Of a DNA stretch of 33,525 nucleotides, positions 16,046 through 23,849 are shown piece after piece. Source of the DNA: Alcaligenaceae bacterium (GTDB lineage: Bacteria; Pseudomonadota; Gammaproteobacteria; Burkholderiales; Burkholderiaceae_B). The stretch's first letter is position 1, and the number at the start of each line of letters is the position of its first letter. Both the position numbers and the translations under genes were made by a program. The stretch spans positions 1 through 33,525 of the forward strand of contig JAJUGV010000026.1 in assembly GCA_029265795.1 (NCBI GenBank), written 5' to 3'. Under the pieces are notes generated by a model. It did no database searches. It saw only the letters and a list, made by a program, of their open reading frames with translations, and had not been told where the DNA came from.

Positions 16046-17017
16046 GTGTCCACCGTCGCCCTTCGCGATCTTCTCGAACGATGGCAGATTGCCGCGTATT
16101 TCTGTGCCGCAGTGACGGGCATGGCGCTGTCATCGCCGAGGGCGGCTGTCTGGGGAGATGCCGCCATCACGCCTGCTCTGGCGGTCATGCTGTTCGTCAC
16201 CTTCATGCAGCTTCCCCTCGCGCGGCCCACAAGACAAATCATGGCCCCCCGTTTCCTGGCATGCCTGCTGGTCGTGAACTTTTTGATGCTACCGGTACTG
16301 ATACTGGTCTTGCTTCAAACCGCCCCCGCCGATCCGTTCGTAAGACTGGGTTTCCTGCTCGTAATGCTCACGCCGTGCATCGACTACGTGATTACCTTTT
16401 CGCAAGTGGGTGGCGCCGACTCGCGCAGACTGGTGGCCGCCACACCGATCCTGCTAATCGTACAGATGCTGATGTTGCCGGTTTATCTACGCCTTTTCCT
16501 CGGCGAGGCCGCAGCGGACGTAATGCAACCGGGACCGTTTGTCGAAGCCTTCATATGGCTGATCGCCGTGCCGCTCTTGCTCGCCGCCGTGGTGCAGCGA
16601 CTTGCCACATCGAGCGCTTCTGCCGCTCGCTTCGAGAAGATGGTCGCAATGTTGCCCGTACCTTCCACAGCACTCGTGATCTTCATCATTACGCTAACGG
16701 TTGTTCCGCGCCTGGAGGCGGCCGGAGAGGTCATTCTGCGTATCGTGCCTCTGTACATAGCATTTGCGATTTGTGCGCCAGTAATCGGCTGGGCGGGCGC
16801 AAGGCTGTTCCGGCTTCCCGTCCGCGAAGGACGGGCTGTCGCTTTCAGCGCGGGTACGCGTAACTCTCTGGTCGTGCTGCCTCTCGCCTTGGCCGTGCCA
16901 GGGGCCTTGCCGCTCTTGCCGGCCGTCGTGGTGGCACAGACGCTGGTGGAACTGGCGGCGCAGCTGGTCTATATCCGCGTCATGCCGCTCCTGGGCGGGC
17001 AACGTGACGCGGCATAG
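16046..17017 (+). CDS. ACR3/BASS-family efflux carrier (arsenite-type)
   Basis: This 323-residue membrane protein has about ten transmembrane segments. The motif LVMLTPCIDYVITFSQVGGADSR matches the fourth-helix region of ACR3-like proteins, whose conserved Cys is needed for arsenite transport. AFSAGTRNSLVVLPLALAVP near the C terminus is the other bile-acid/arsenite carrier signature. I chose the GTG at 16046 because AGGAA lies 5 bases before it; the frame is open upstream to 15908, but that part overlaps the SulP gene, and an ATG at 15977 is an alternative. No arsR or arsC is nearby, so arsenite is likely but not certain; organic anion transport by a relative is possible. Confidence 0.8.
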   Translation: MSTVALRDLLERWQIAAYFCAAVTGMALSSPRAAVWGDAAITPALAVMLFVTFMQLPLARPTRQIMAPRFLACLLVVNFLMLPVLILVLLQTAPADPFVRLGFLLVMLTPCIDYVITFSQVGGADSRRLVAATPILLIVQMLMLPVYLRLFLGEAAADVMQPGPFVEAFIWLIAVPLLLAAVVQRLATSSASAARFEKMVAMLPVPSTALVIFIITLTVVPRLEAAGEVILRIVPLYIAFAICAPVIGWAGARLFRLPVREGRAVAFSAGTRNSLVVLPLALAVPGALPLLPAVVVAQTLVELAAQLVYIRVMPLLGGQRDAA

Positions 17018-17026
17018 ATGAGCAGA

Positions 17027-17047
17027 CCACTCAGCATCGGTGAGTGG
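17027..17047. other. Hairpin in the convergent gap between the carrier and the copper operon
   Basis: CCACTCA (17027-17033) pairs with TGAGTGG (17041-17047) around a 7-base loop. A second GGGCGG/CCGCCC pairing can form just after it. There is no T run in either direction, so I call it a possible termination aid only. Confidence 0.35.
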
Positions 17048-17079
17048 GCGGTCAACGCCAACGAGTCACCCGCCCCCGG

Positions 17080-17637
17080 TCAGTGGCCCATGGCAGACGG
17101 CGGACGCAGCTCGCACTGCACCGTGAGTGCACGGCCGCCCTCGAACCGGAGCATCAGAGAACGTGTGCTTCCGATCGCCAGATCCCCTGCAGGCTGTTCC
17201 AGCATCAGGTGATGCCCGCCGGGCGCGAAGTCGAACCCGCCGCCAGGCGGGAGGTCGACCTTGTCCACATGAGCCATCCGTGACATACCACCGGTATCGA
17301 GATGCGTGTGAAGCATGACTTTGCCAAAGCCTTGCGCTTCGGCACCGACCAACGCGACCGGAGAGTTACTGGTGTTCTCGATGCGGAAATAACCGGCTGA
17401 AGGCAAGCCTGCCGGCATCGCGCGAATCCAGCAATCGTTCACCGATACGCCGGCGGGAGCCTCTGGGGACGCGCGACCGGCAGAGGATTGTGCGCCATGC
17501 TGCGCACCATGCGCCGCGTGGTCGGCGTGAGGGCCGTCATGCGGGTTGTCGTGCGTATGGGCGTGCGACTGGGCCTGCCACGCGGCACTCGCCGCAACCA
17601 GCAACAGCAGGCACTTGGACCTTGACGATCTGGACAT
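17080..17637 (-). CDS. Periplasmic copper chaperone PCu(A)C, second copy, His-rich N terminus
   Basis: This 185-residue periplasmic protein belongs to the PCu(A)C family, which carries Cu(I) to cupredoxins and the CuA centre of oxidases. A signal peptide of about 25 residues (LLLLVAASAAWQAQSHA) is followed by a His-rich segment (HTHDNPHDGPHADHAAHG) at about 26-45. The chaperone domain begins near VNDCWIRAMPAG. The Cu ligands are visible in MLHTHLDTGGMSRM and, further on, GGHHLMLEQP. It starts 14 bases after the stop of the first copy, with AGGAGG six bases before its ATG at 17637; a TTG at 17655 in the same frame is not the start. Confidence 0.9.
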   Translation of the reverse strand: MSRSSRSKCLLLLVAASAAWQAQSHAHTHDNPHDGPHADHAAHGAQHGAQSSAGRASPEAPAGVSVNDCWIRAMPAGLPSAGYFRIENTSNSPVALVGAEAQGFGKVMLHTHLDTGGMSRMAHVDKVDLPPGGGFDFAPGGHHLMLEQPAGDLAIGSTRSLMLRFEGGRALTVQCELRPPSAMGH

Positions 17638-17651
17638 TCGCAGCCTCCTGA

Positions 17652-18191
17652 TCAATGCGCTTTGCCATGCGCCGCATGCCCGTCGGCAGGCCCATGGCCG
17701 CCGCCTGATCCATGACCGGCTCCATGGCCCGAATGACCCTGGCCGTGAGCACCGCTGGCCAGCGGCCGAACCGGAACCTTCAGCTCGGTGGTGCTGCGCT
17801 TTCCGTCCGAGCCTTCAAAGGTCAGCGTGAGCGGGACCTGATCGCCCTCCTTCACTTGCCCATGAAGGTTCATCATCATGATGTGGTAGCCACCAGGCTT
17901 AAGTTCAACCGTTTTCCCGGCCGGCAGCTCCAGTCCGGGAATTTGCCGCATTTTCATGACGTGGTTCTCCATGGCCATCTCATGGATCTCCACATGCTCG
18001 GCCACGGGGGAATCCGCGTCGACCAGCGTCGCGTCCGTGGGCGAAGTGAGTTTCATGAATGCACCCGTCCCGTTTTGTTGCGGTACGGTGGCTCTGACCC
18101 ACGCGTCCTGAACATTGACTTGTGCGTGGCCCACGCCAGCGATGAAGAGGGTGGATACGGCTATGCCGACAAATTTGGATGAAAGGGCCAT
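17652..18191 (-). CDS. Periplasmic copper chaperone PCu(A)C, first copy, His-rich C terminus
   Basis: This 179-residue exported chaperone of Cu(I) has a signal peptide of about 23 residues (VGIAVSTLFIAGVGHAQ). The PCu(A)C domain has VQDAWVRATVPQQ, and the metal motif EHVEIHEMAMENHVMKMRQ followed by GGYHIMMMNL. The last 35 residues are a His/Gly tail (many GH repeats) that could bind extra copper. The start at 18191 has GGGAG before it; the frame opens further upstream without support. It follows the DUF2946 gene by 80 bases and is followed by the second copy, whose metal-rich extension sits at the opposite end of the protein. Confidence 0.93.
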   Translation of the reverse strand: MALSSKFVGIAVSTLFIAGVGHAQVNVQDAWVRATVPQQNGTGAFMKLTSPTDATLVDADSPVAEHVEIHEMAMENHVMKMRQIPGLELPAGKTVELKPGGYHIMMMNLHGQVKEGDQVPLTLTFEGSDGKRSTTELKVPVRPLASGAHGQGHSGHGAGHGSGGGHGPADGHAAHGKAH

Positions 18192-18271
18192 GATTCTCTC
18201 CCGTAGGTTTGGCAAACCGGTGCTTCAGACGTTTTATTGCCCGGTTATGTGCAGTTGAAAACAAGGAATAT

Positions 18272-18700
18272 TCAACCTGCCAAATGGGGAGGAGCCCGTG
18301 ACCCTAGCGGCGGGCCCCGAAAAGCGGCATGTGGAGGTGCAACCTTGCCCCGGGCCATCCACATGGCGATATCCGGCGGCCGCGCGACAAACAGCAAGCC
18401 ATCAGGCGGACCAAGAAGCTTGTTTGCCGCCGAGAGGCCATAGGGACACTCTGCAATTCCGTAAGCGGGCTCAGAGGTCGGTGTGTCTGGGTCATCGAAG
18501 AAATCGATGTACATCACTCCCGCGGCCCCGCCACCCGAACAAAGGGTGATCGCAAAGCCCGTGTCTTGAGGGCCTGCGGAATCCGGCATGTAGCCGGCTG
18601 GGATCGCTGCGCGGCACGCAAACGAGATAAGCGTCAGGCAGAAAAAGATCTGCCAGACCACCATACGTTTGCACCAGAAGGATTTACCGCGGGTGAACAT
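18272..18700 (-). CDS. DUF2946 protein, copper-operon companion
   Basis: This 142-residue protein has an N-terminal hydrophobic helix (MVVWQIFFCLTLISFACRA) followed by AIPAGYMPD and ITLCSGGG, which are the DUF2946 signature. A C-terminal Pro-rich tail follows. Family members usually sit next to copper chaperones and copper receptors; their biochemical role is not established. The ATG at 18700 is preferred over a GTG at 18730. It is the first gene of the leftward operon with the two PCu(A)C genes. No strong Shine-Dalgarno is visible. Confidence 0.75.
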   Translation of the reverse strand: MFTRGKSFWCKRMVVWQIFFCLTLISFACRAAIPAGYMPDSAGPQDTGFAITLCSGGGAAGVMYIDFFDDPDTPTSEPAYGIAECPYGLSAANKLLGPPDGLLFVARPPDIAMWMARGKVAPPHAAFRGPPLGSRAPPHLAG

Positions 18701-18765
18701 GTGCGGAATTGTATGGCAGCCGGGTCGCACGCGCCATGTCGGCCACGCTTACAACCGTCCGTTAT

Positions 18766-18800
18766 TTGATCATCGTTCGTTGGTATTTGAACGTAATCAA
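18766..18800. promoter_or_regulatory. Dyad in the divergent copper/monooxygenase promoter region
   Basis: The left arm TTGATCATCGTTC and the right arm GAACGTAATCAA are inverted copies that differ by one base of length and one substitution. The dyad sits in the 170-base gap between the divergent DUF2946 and monooxygenase genes. It could be an operator controlling one or both operons. I cannot name a regulator for it. Confidence 0.45.
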
Positions 18801-18870
18801 GGTTCGGGCGAACATACCCGGTTGCCCGCGCGCCAGACGGCCGCTCCCGCCGAACATTCCATAAAGCTTC

Positions 18871-20346
18871 ATGAAATCTTCCGATCTGTCCCCCAAGGGA
18901 CTCCTCCACCTCGAACAACGCCTGCATCAGGAACTCGAGCTGTTGAATCTGCCTCCCAAAAGCTGGATGCCGACACTTGAGCAAGACGGCGAGACGCTGT
19001 TGCCCGTGGTCATCGTCGGGGGTGGCATGGCCGGCCTCTGCGCGGCGGCGGCCTTGCGCTTTCAAGGGGTCCCGAGCATGATCCTAGACCAGGCGCCGGC
19101 CGGGCTCGAAGGGCCGTGGGCGACCACCGCCCGCATGGAAACCTTACGCTCTCCCAAAGAGCTGACCGGGCCGGCGCTGGGCATCCCAAGTCTCACGTTT
19201 CGGGCATGGTTCGTCGCGCAGTTCGGCGATCAGGAATGGGAGGCCCTCGATAAGATCCCACGGCTGCAGTGGGCCGAGTATCTCCGCTGGTATGGTTGCG
19301 TGACCGAGGCGCAGGTGCTGAACGGTCGCCGCGTGGAACGTGTAACCCCTACCGGCAAGGGCTACGTCCGGCTTGTTGTACGCGACCTGGATACCAACCA
19401 GGAGCAGCAACTCCGCGCCCGCCGGGTCGTGCTGGCCACCGGCCGCGACGGGCTGGGAGGCCCGTGGGTGCCACATTGGGCGTCGGATATTCCGCGCGAT
19501 CGCTGGATGCATTCCGCAGACCATTGGGATGGGAAGTTGTTCCAAGATAAACGCGTGGTCGTCATCGGCGCCGGCGCCTCCGCCATGGACAGCGCAGCCA
19601 CTGCGCTTGAAAGCCACGCTGAATGGGTGCGTCTTCTGGTTCGGCGGCGGGAAATTCCGCGCGTCAACAAAAGCAAGGGTTCTGTCAGCCCCGGAATGAC
19701 TCACGGGTACTGGCAACTACCTGATCGCTGGAAATGGCAGCTTCGGCACTACATCAACGAGCAACAAGTGCCGCCCCCTCAGGGCAGCACTCTGCGGGTA
19801 TCCCGGCATCCGAACGCTTTCTTCCACACTGATATACAGGTACAGTCTGCCATTGCGAACGGCGACGGCTCGGTCCGGCTCAATACGACCCAAGGAGTCC
19901 TGGACGCTGACTACATCGTTTTCAGCACCGGCTTTCGCATCGACCTTGCGCAGCGCACCGAGCTTGCCGATTTCGCTCCTGCGATACGCTTGTGGCAACA
20001 CCGCCATCGCCCCCAAGCCGGTGTATCCGACCAGGAACTGAATGATTCGCCCGACCTTGGGCCGGCGTTCGAATTCCAGGTACGCGAAGGCACGGAGTGC
20101 CCGGGCCTGGAGCGTATCCATTGCTTCTGCTATCCCGCGACCTTGTCGCATGGCACGGTCGCCGGCGATATCCCCCAAATCAGTGATGGCGCCCAGCGCC
20201 TGGCCCGGGGACTATGCGGCCTATTCCTGGATGAAGACATCCAGTATCACTTTGAACGACTCCAAGCCTACGCAGAGCCGGAACTTATGGGCGATGAGTG
20301 GGCAGAAAGCCCTTTGGTAGAAGAGACGGCCCCCCGCATGAACTGA
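18871..20346 (+). CDS. FAD-dependent NAD(P)H monooxygenase-like oxidoreductase
   Basis: This 491-residue protein is probably a soluble flavin monooxygenase. The FAD-binding motif VVIVGGGMAGL is at about residues 46-56 and the NADPH-binding motif VVVIGAGASAMDSA at about 228-241, with VVLATGRDG between them. The segment before the second motif (WMHSADHWDGKLFQDK) resembles the HS...K linker of flavin monooxygenases of the FMO/Baeyer-Villiger group. An N-terminal extension of about 45 residues is predicted helical. The C-terminal part has IVFSTGFR. The substrate is unknown. It is the first of three closely spaced rightward genes with the CMD/AhpD fusion and the DUF924 gene. No good Shine-Dalgarno precedes the ATG. 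Confidence 0.85.
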   Translation: MKSSDLSPKGLLHLEQRLHQELELLNLPPKSWMPTLEQDGETLLPVVIVGGGMAGLCAAAALRFQGVPSMILDQAPAGLEGPWATTARMETLRSPKELTGPALGIPSLTFRAWFVAQFGDQEWEALDKIPRLQWAEYLRWYGCVTEAQVLNGRRVERVTPTGKGYVRLVVRDLDTNQEQQLRARRVVLATGRDGLGGPWVPHWASDIPRDRWMHSADHWDGKLFQDKRVVVIGAGASAMDSAATALESHAEWVRLLVRRREIPRVNKSKGSVSPGMTHGYWQLPDRWKWQLRHYINEQQVPPPQGSTLRVSRHPNAFFHTDIQVQSAIANGDGSVRLNTTQGVLDADYIVFSTGFRIDLAQRTELADFAPAIRLWQHRHRPQAGVSDQELNDSPDLGPAFEFQVREGTECPGLERIHCFCYPATLSHGTVAGDIPQISDGAQRLARGLCGLFLDEDIQYHFERLQAYAEPELMGDEWAESPLVEETAPRMN

Positions 20347-20376
20347 GCGGGGAGCCGGCAAGGAACAAAACACGAC

Positions 20377-21531
20377 ATGATCATGGAAGTTACGAAGACC
20401 GACCTCATCGACCAGCTGCTCGATTCAAGTCCTGGGGATGGGCTTTACGAGTTGCGCCACGCCAGAAAAAAGGTGGTTGAGGCCACTCACGCCTTCCACG
20501 AGCTGGCGTTTCTCGATCCGCAGCTGCACACCAGCCAACGCAGCGACCGCCTCCTGGCCGCCTCGCTCACGGCTCGGGAATCCGGCTCGCCGGCCCTCGC
20601 AGAAGAATATCGCGAGCAACTCAAGACGACTGCAGCATCCCAAGGGCATCTGCTCGCGCTGGACGGCCATAGTGAAGCCGGTCCCGCACTGCGTACGCTG
20701 GCTCGTTACGCCACGACGCTTGCGTCGGAGCCGGCAGCGGCAGATCGGAACGCTCTGCAAGCCTTGACTGCGGCAGGCTGGAGCGTCCCGGACGTGGTCG
20801 CGCTGGCCCAGGTGATGGGTTACGTGAGCTACCAGGCGCGCATGGTGGTCGGTCTGTCCGCGCTCGGACAATTGGCTAGAGCGGGGTTTCAGACCACCGG
20901 GGAGCCGGCCGAAGACCCGGGCTTCGTGCACCCTGCGCATCTTCCCGCTCCTGGTGAGCGGCTGGAGATTAACGGATACACCAATGCGACGCTGGGCTGG
21001 GCGTCGTGGCTGCCCATTCAGCAGTTGGAATCGCTGACGGCCGAACAAGCGTCCGTACTGGACACCAGCCACCCGACGGCGCGCGAGTCGGACTACTACA
21101 TGCTGCTCGTCCGTGCACCGGAGCTTCTGGAGCAGCGCAGCCTCGTCTACAACGCCATCATGTATGCACCCGGCGGCGCAGCCCGCCACGAGCGCGAACT
21201 CGCCAGTGCGGTCGTGTCACGTTTCAACGGTTGCGTATATTGCACTTCGGTGCATGCACAACGCTTCGAGCAGTTGGCCAAGCGCAACGATGTGATTGCC
21301 CAGGTGTTTACCGACCCGCGCACGGCGGGCACCACAGCGCGTGAGCGAGCCATCGTGCAGACCGCCATCGCCCTGACAGAGGCACCGGCCGACTTTGATG
21401 CCAGCACGTTGCAGCCGCTGGTCGACCAGGGGATGACCCCAGGCGAGATCCGCGACATACTGTCGTCGGTGGCCATCTTCGCATGGGCGAACCGTCTGAT
21501 GATGAACTTGGGTGAGCACGTAAGGACATAG
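20377..21531 (+). CDS. Fused CMD-domain/AhpD-like peroxidase-type protein
   Basis: This 384-residue cytoplasmic protein joins two carboxymuconolactone-decarboxylase-like halves. The N-terminal half (about 5-170, starting TDLIDQLLDSSPGDGLYELR) resembles the Avi_7170 CMD family. The C-terminal half (about 200-384, with LGWASWLPIQQLESL, DTSHPTARESDYYMLL and NAIMYAPGGAARHERELA) resembles the Avi_7169 alkylhydroperoxidase family. The AhpD-type active site ELASAVVSRFNGCVYCTSVHA has Cys286 and Cys289 and His293. It could reduce hydroperoxides or act as a decarboxylase-like enzyme. These family assignments are from memory. An AAGGA lies upstream of the ATG pair (20377/20383). It is 30 bases after the monooxygenase gene. 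Confidence 0.85.
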   Translation: MIMEVTKTDLIDQLLDSSPGDGLYELRHARKKVVEATHAFHELAFLDPQLHTSQRSDRLLAASLTARESGSPALAEEYREQLKTTAASQGHLLALDGHSEAGPALRTLARYATTLASEPAAADRNALQALTAAGWSVPDVVALAQVMGYVSYQARMVVGLSALGQLARAGFQTTGEPAEDPGFVHPAHLPAPGERLEINGYTNATLGWASWLPIQQLESLTAEQASVLDTSHPTARESDYYMLLVRAPELLEQRSLVYNAIMYAPGGAARHERELASAVVSRFNGCVYCTSVHAQRFEQLAKRNDVIAQVFTDPRTAGTTARERAIVQTAIALTEAPADFDASTLQPLVDQGMTPGEIRDILSSVAIFAWANRLMMNLGEHVRT

Positions 21532-21533
21532 AC

Positions 21534-22289
21534 ATGGACGAACCGCGCAGCAGCGTCCCGCCGTGGTCGGAGGCGCCTGAAGGCTGGAACTGGCTGGCTC
21601 AGGATGCCGACGGCCGCTGGTTCTGGTATGCGCAACAGCCGCAGTTGGGCGCGGCCGGCGGTGTCTGGCGATCTCCCCGGCGCGCGCAGCAGTTTGCTGC
21701 GCAGGGCGACCCGGATCCAAGGTGGCACGAAACCTGTCGCGAGCGCCCCGCCACGGAAGCAATGGATCTTGTCACCTTCTGGAAGAAGGCAGGCCCCGAG
21801 CGGTGGTTCAACGGCGGGGAAGCATTCGACGCTGAGTGCCGGGAACGCTACCTGATGTTGCACATGGCCGCGGCCCGCGCCGAACTCTCGGGCTGGTCGT
21901 CCAGCCCTGAAGGCGCGCTTGCGCTCATCCTGCTGCTCGACCAGATTCCTCGTAACGTATTCCGAGGGAGTAGCCACGCCTATGCCACCGATCCGCTCGC
22001 CCGCAGCGTCGCACGACACGCGATCGAGCGCGGCTACGACCGGACCTTCGAGCTGGAGCTACGCAGCTTCTTTTACCTTCCGTTCATGCATTCCGAATCC
22101 CTGGACGACCAGGAGCGCTGCGTGGAGCTGTTCAGCCTGATCCCGGAATCCGCTTCCGCCAGCTGGGCGGAGCACCATTGCGAAATCATCCGCCGGTTCG
22201 GGCGATTCCCGCACCGCAATCGCTTGCTAGGCCGCGATACCACGCCCGAGGAGCAACAATGGCTCGACCACGGCGGCTTTCAGGGCTGA
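21534..22289 (+). CDS. DUF924 protein with Trp-rich N-terminal extension
   Basis: This 251-residue protein has a C-terminal DUF924 domain (about residues 76-251): VTFWKKAGPERWF, LALILLLDQIPRNVFRGSSHAYATDPLA, FYLPFMHSESLDDQ and GRFPHRNRLLGR. The function of DUF924 is unknown; the fold is helical. Residues 1-74 are an extension not part of the usual domain, with aromatic-rich WNWLAQDADGRWFWYA and VWRSPRRAQQF, which looks like a small beta module. It starts 2 bases after the CMD gene stop with AAGGA upstream, so the two are translated together. Confidence 0.85.
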   Translation: MDEPRSSVPPWSEAPEGWNWLAQDADGRWFWYAQQPQLGAAGGVWRSPRRAQQFAAQGDPDPRWHETCRERPATEAMDLVTFWKKAGPERWFNGGEAFDAECRERYLMLHMAAARAELSGWSSSPEGALALILLLDQIPRNVFRGSSHAYATDPLARSVARHAIERGYDRTFELELRSFFYLPFMHSESLDDQERCVELFSLIPESASASWAEHHCEIIRRFGRFPHRNRLLGRDTTPEEQQWLDHGGFQG

Positions 22290-22302
22290 CGACGCAACCG
22301 CA

Positions 22303-22581
22303 TCAACCGCAGTCGATGCGTTCGACTCGCCCTTTCTCGTTGATATGCACATTAAGGCGGTCGGGCCGGTAGTCGCGGGTCACGGCCGTATCGGGCGTAA
22401 TGAAGCGAGTGCCGGACGGAAAGGACGTCCGGTCGAGTTCTTCGGCCTTTGTGCCCACCGTGGACAAATGCTGCAGTGAATTGCAGGGGTCGCTGACGGG
22501 TTCGAACGGCACGGAAGACTGGCAGCCGGCCAGCACCAACAGCGCTGAAATGATCGTGAAATTTCGCATGGTCAATTCCAT
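22303..22581 (-). CDS. I78-family peptidase-inhibitor lipoprotein
   Basis: This 92-residue protein has a lipoprotein signal: hydrophobic segment then LVLAGCQS, with the lipobox Cys at about residue 20. The C-terminal RDYRPDRLNVHINEKGRVERIDCG matches inhibitor I78, and two further Cys (in SDPCNS and IDCG) could form its disulfide. It probably blocks serine proteases in the periplasm or at the surface. The ATG at 22581 overlaps the upstream sugar dehydrogenase stop as TAATG; an ATG at 22569 also fits. Confidence 0.85.
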   Translation of the reverse strand: MELTMRNFTIISALLVLAGCQSSVPFEPVSDPCNSLQHLSTVGTKAEELDRTSFPSGTRFITPDTAVTRDYRPDRLNVHINEKGRVERIDCG

Positions 22582-23780
22582 TAGTTTGCGCCCCGGCCCG
22601 GGCTAATACGCAGCAGAAGGCCGTCGTTACTGTCGGTGAGCGCGTACACGTAGCCGTCGGGGCCCACCCTGACATCGCGGATCCGCAGATCCAGCTCGCC
22701 CATCAGCCGCTCCTCGGCAATGATCGCGTCGCCATCAAGCTGCAGTCGGATCAACTCGCGGTCCTTGAGCGCGCCAATGAAGAGACTGTGTCGCCATTGC
22801 GGGTGTCTCTCGGCGTCATAGAACGCCATTCCCGAAATGGCCGGCGACTGCGCCCACACGTAGTGCGGTGCCTCCATCCCTTCCATATTCGCCCCTTTGG
22901 CCTCCGGGATCGCCAATCCGGAATAATTGCGCCCATGCGTGGCGATGGGCCAACCGTAATTCAAACCGGCACGCGGGATATTGATTTCGTCGCCACCGCG
23001 AGGGCCGTGTTCGTGCGTCCATATCTGCCCGCTCCACGGATTGAGCGCGGCGCCCTGCTGGTTACGATGCCCATAACTCCAGATCTCGGGGCGCGCATCC
23101 GACCGACCGACGAAAGGATTGTCGTCTGGCACCGTGCCATCGGGAAAAATTCGGATCAGTTTTCCTGAATGTTTGTCGAGGTCCTGGGCTGAAGACCGCT
23201 GATTGTTGTCGCCCAGCGAAATGAAGAGATGGCCGTGGGGATCGAACACCAGGCGCACGCCAAAATGCTGGCCGGAAGACAACTTGGGTTCCTGCCGGAA
23301 GATGACCCGAAAGTCTTCGATTTCGGTAGCGTCTTCAGAAAGCACGCCCACCCCCACGGCGGTGCCGGCGCGCCCGCGTTCGCCCTGTTCGGCATAAGCG
23401 AGATAGATCTTGCGTGTGCCTGAGAAATCCGGGTCCACGGCAACGTCGAGCAGCCCACCCTGGCTTTTCGCGTACACCTCGGGCACGCCTTTCAGTGGAG
23501 CGGAAAGCCGGCCATCACGCCATAAGCGCAATTGCCCAGGCCGCTCCGTGATCAGTATTCCGGCTTGCCCCGGCAGAAACGCCATAGCCCAAGGGTTCTT
23601 CAGGCCTTCTGCGAGACGCTCGACCTGCGCCTGCCCCGAAGTGGGCGCGATACTCTCCTGCGCATTCGAGACGGCGGGCCCTGCAAACCAGAGCGCGCCG
23701 GTCAACATGCAGCCCAAGCTGATCGAGCGAAACGCGTACGCCTTTGTGGGCCGGATGGAGTGCGGACGAAAGAGAAGCAT
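22581..23780 (-). CDS. Soluble PQQ-type aldose sugar dehydrogenase (YliI/GdhB-like)
   Basis: This 399-residue exported protein belongs to the PQQ-dependent aldose sugar dehydrogenase family, a six-bladed beta-propeller. The signal peptide (about residues 1-40, ending VSNAQE) is followed by ERLAEGLKNPWAMAFLPG, which opens the propeller. SQGGLLDVAVDPDF, HFGVRLVFDPHGHLFISLGDNNQR, SYGHRNQQGAALNPWSGQIWTHEHGPRGGDEIN and GLNYGWP are family landmarks; the HRNQQG region holds the cofactor-contacting residues. No pqq synthesis gene is in the window. The start at 23780 has GGAG before it; an extension to 23825 is unlikely. It is coupled to the I78 inhibitor gene. Confidence 0.92.
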   Translation of the reverse strand: MLLFRPHSIRPTKAYAFRSISLGCMLTGALWFAGPAVSNAQESIAPTSGQAQVERLAEGLKNPWAMAFLPGQAGILITERPGQLRLWRDGRLSAPLKGVPEVYAKSQGGLLDVAVDPDFSGTRKIYLAYAEQGERGRAGTAVGVGVLSEDATEIEDFRVIFRQEPKLSSGQHFGVRLVFDPHGHLFISLGDNNQRSSAQDLDKHSGKLIRIFPDGTVPDDNPFVGRSDARPEIWSYGHRNQQGAALNPWSGQIWTHEHGPRGGDEINIPRAGLNYGWPIATHGRNYSGLAIPEAKGANMEGMEAPHYVWAQSPAISGMAFYDAERHPQWRHSLFIGALKDRELIRLQLDGDAIIAEERLMGELDLRIRDVRVGPDGYVYALTDSNDGLLLRISPGRGAN

Positions 23781-23849
23781 AGGTCTCCGTAGGAATCGTG
23801 CATGGGCGCCATGGGTCGACACCAAGCCATCATACGGAAATATCGGGCC

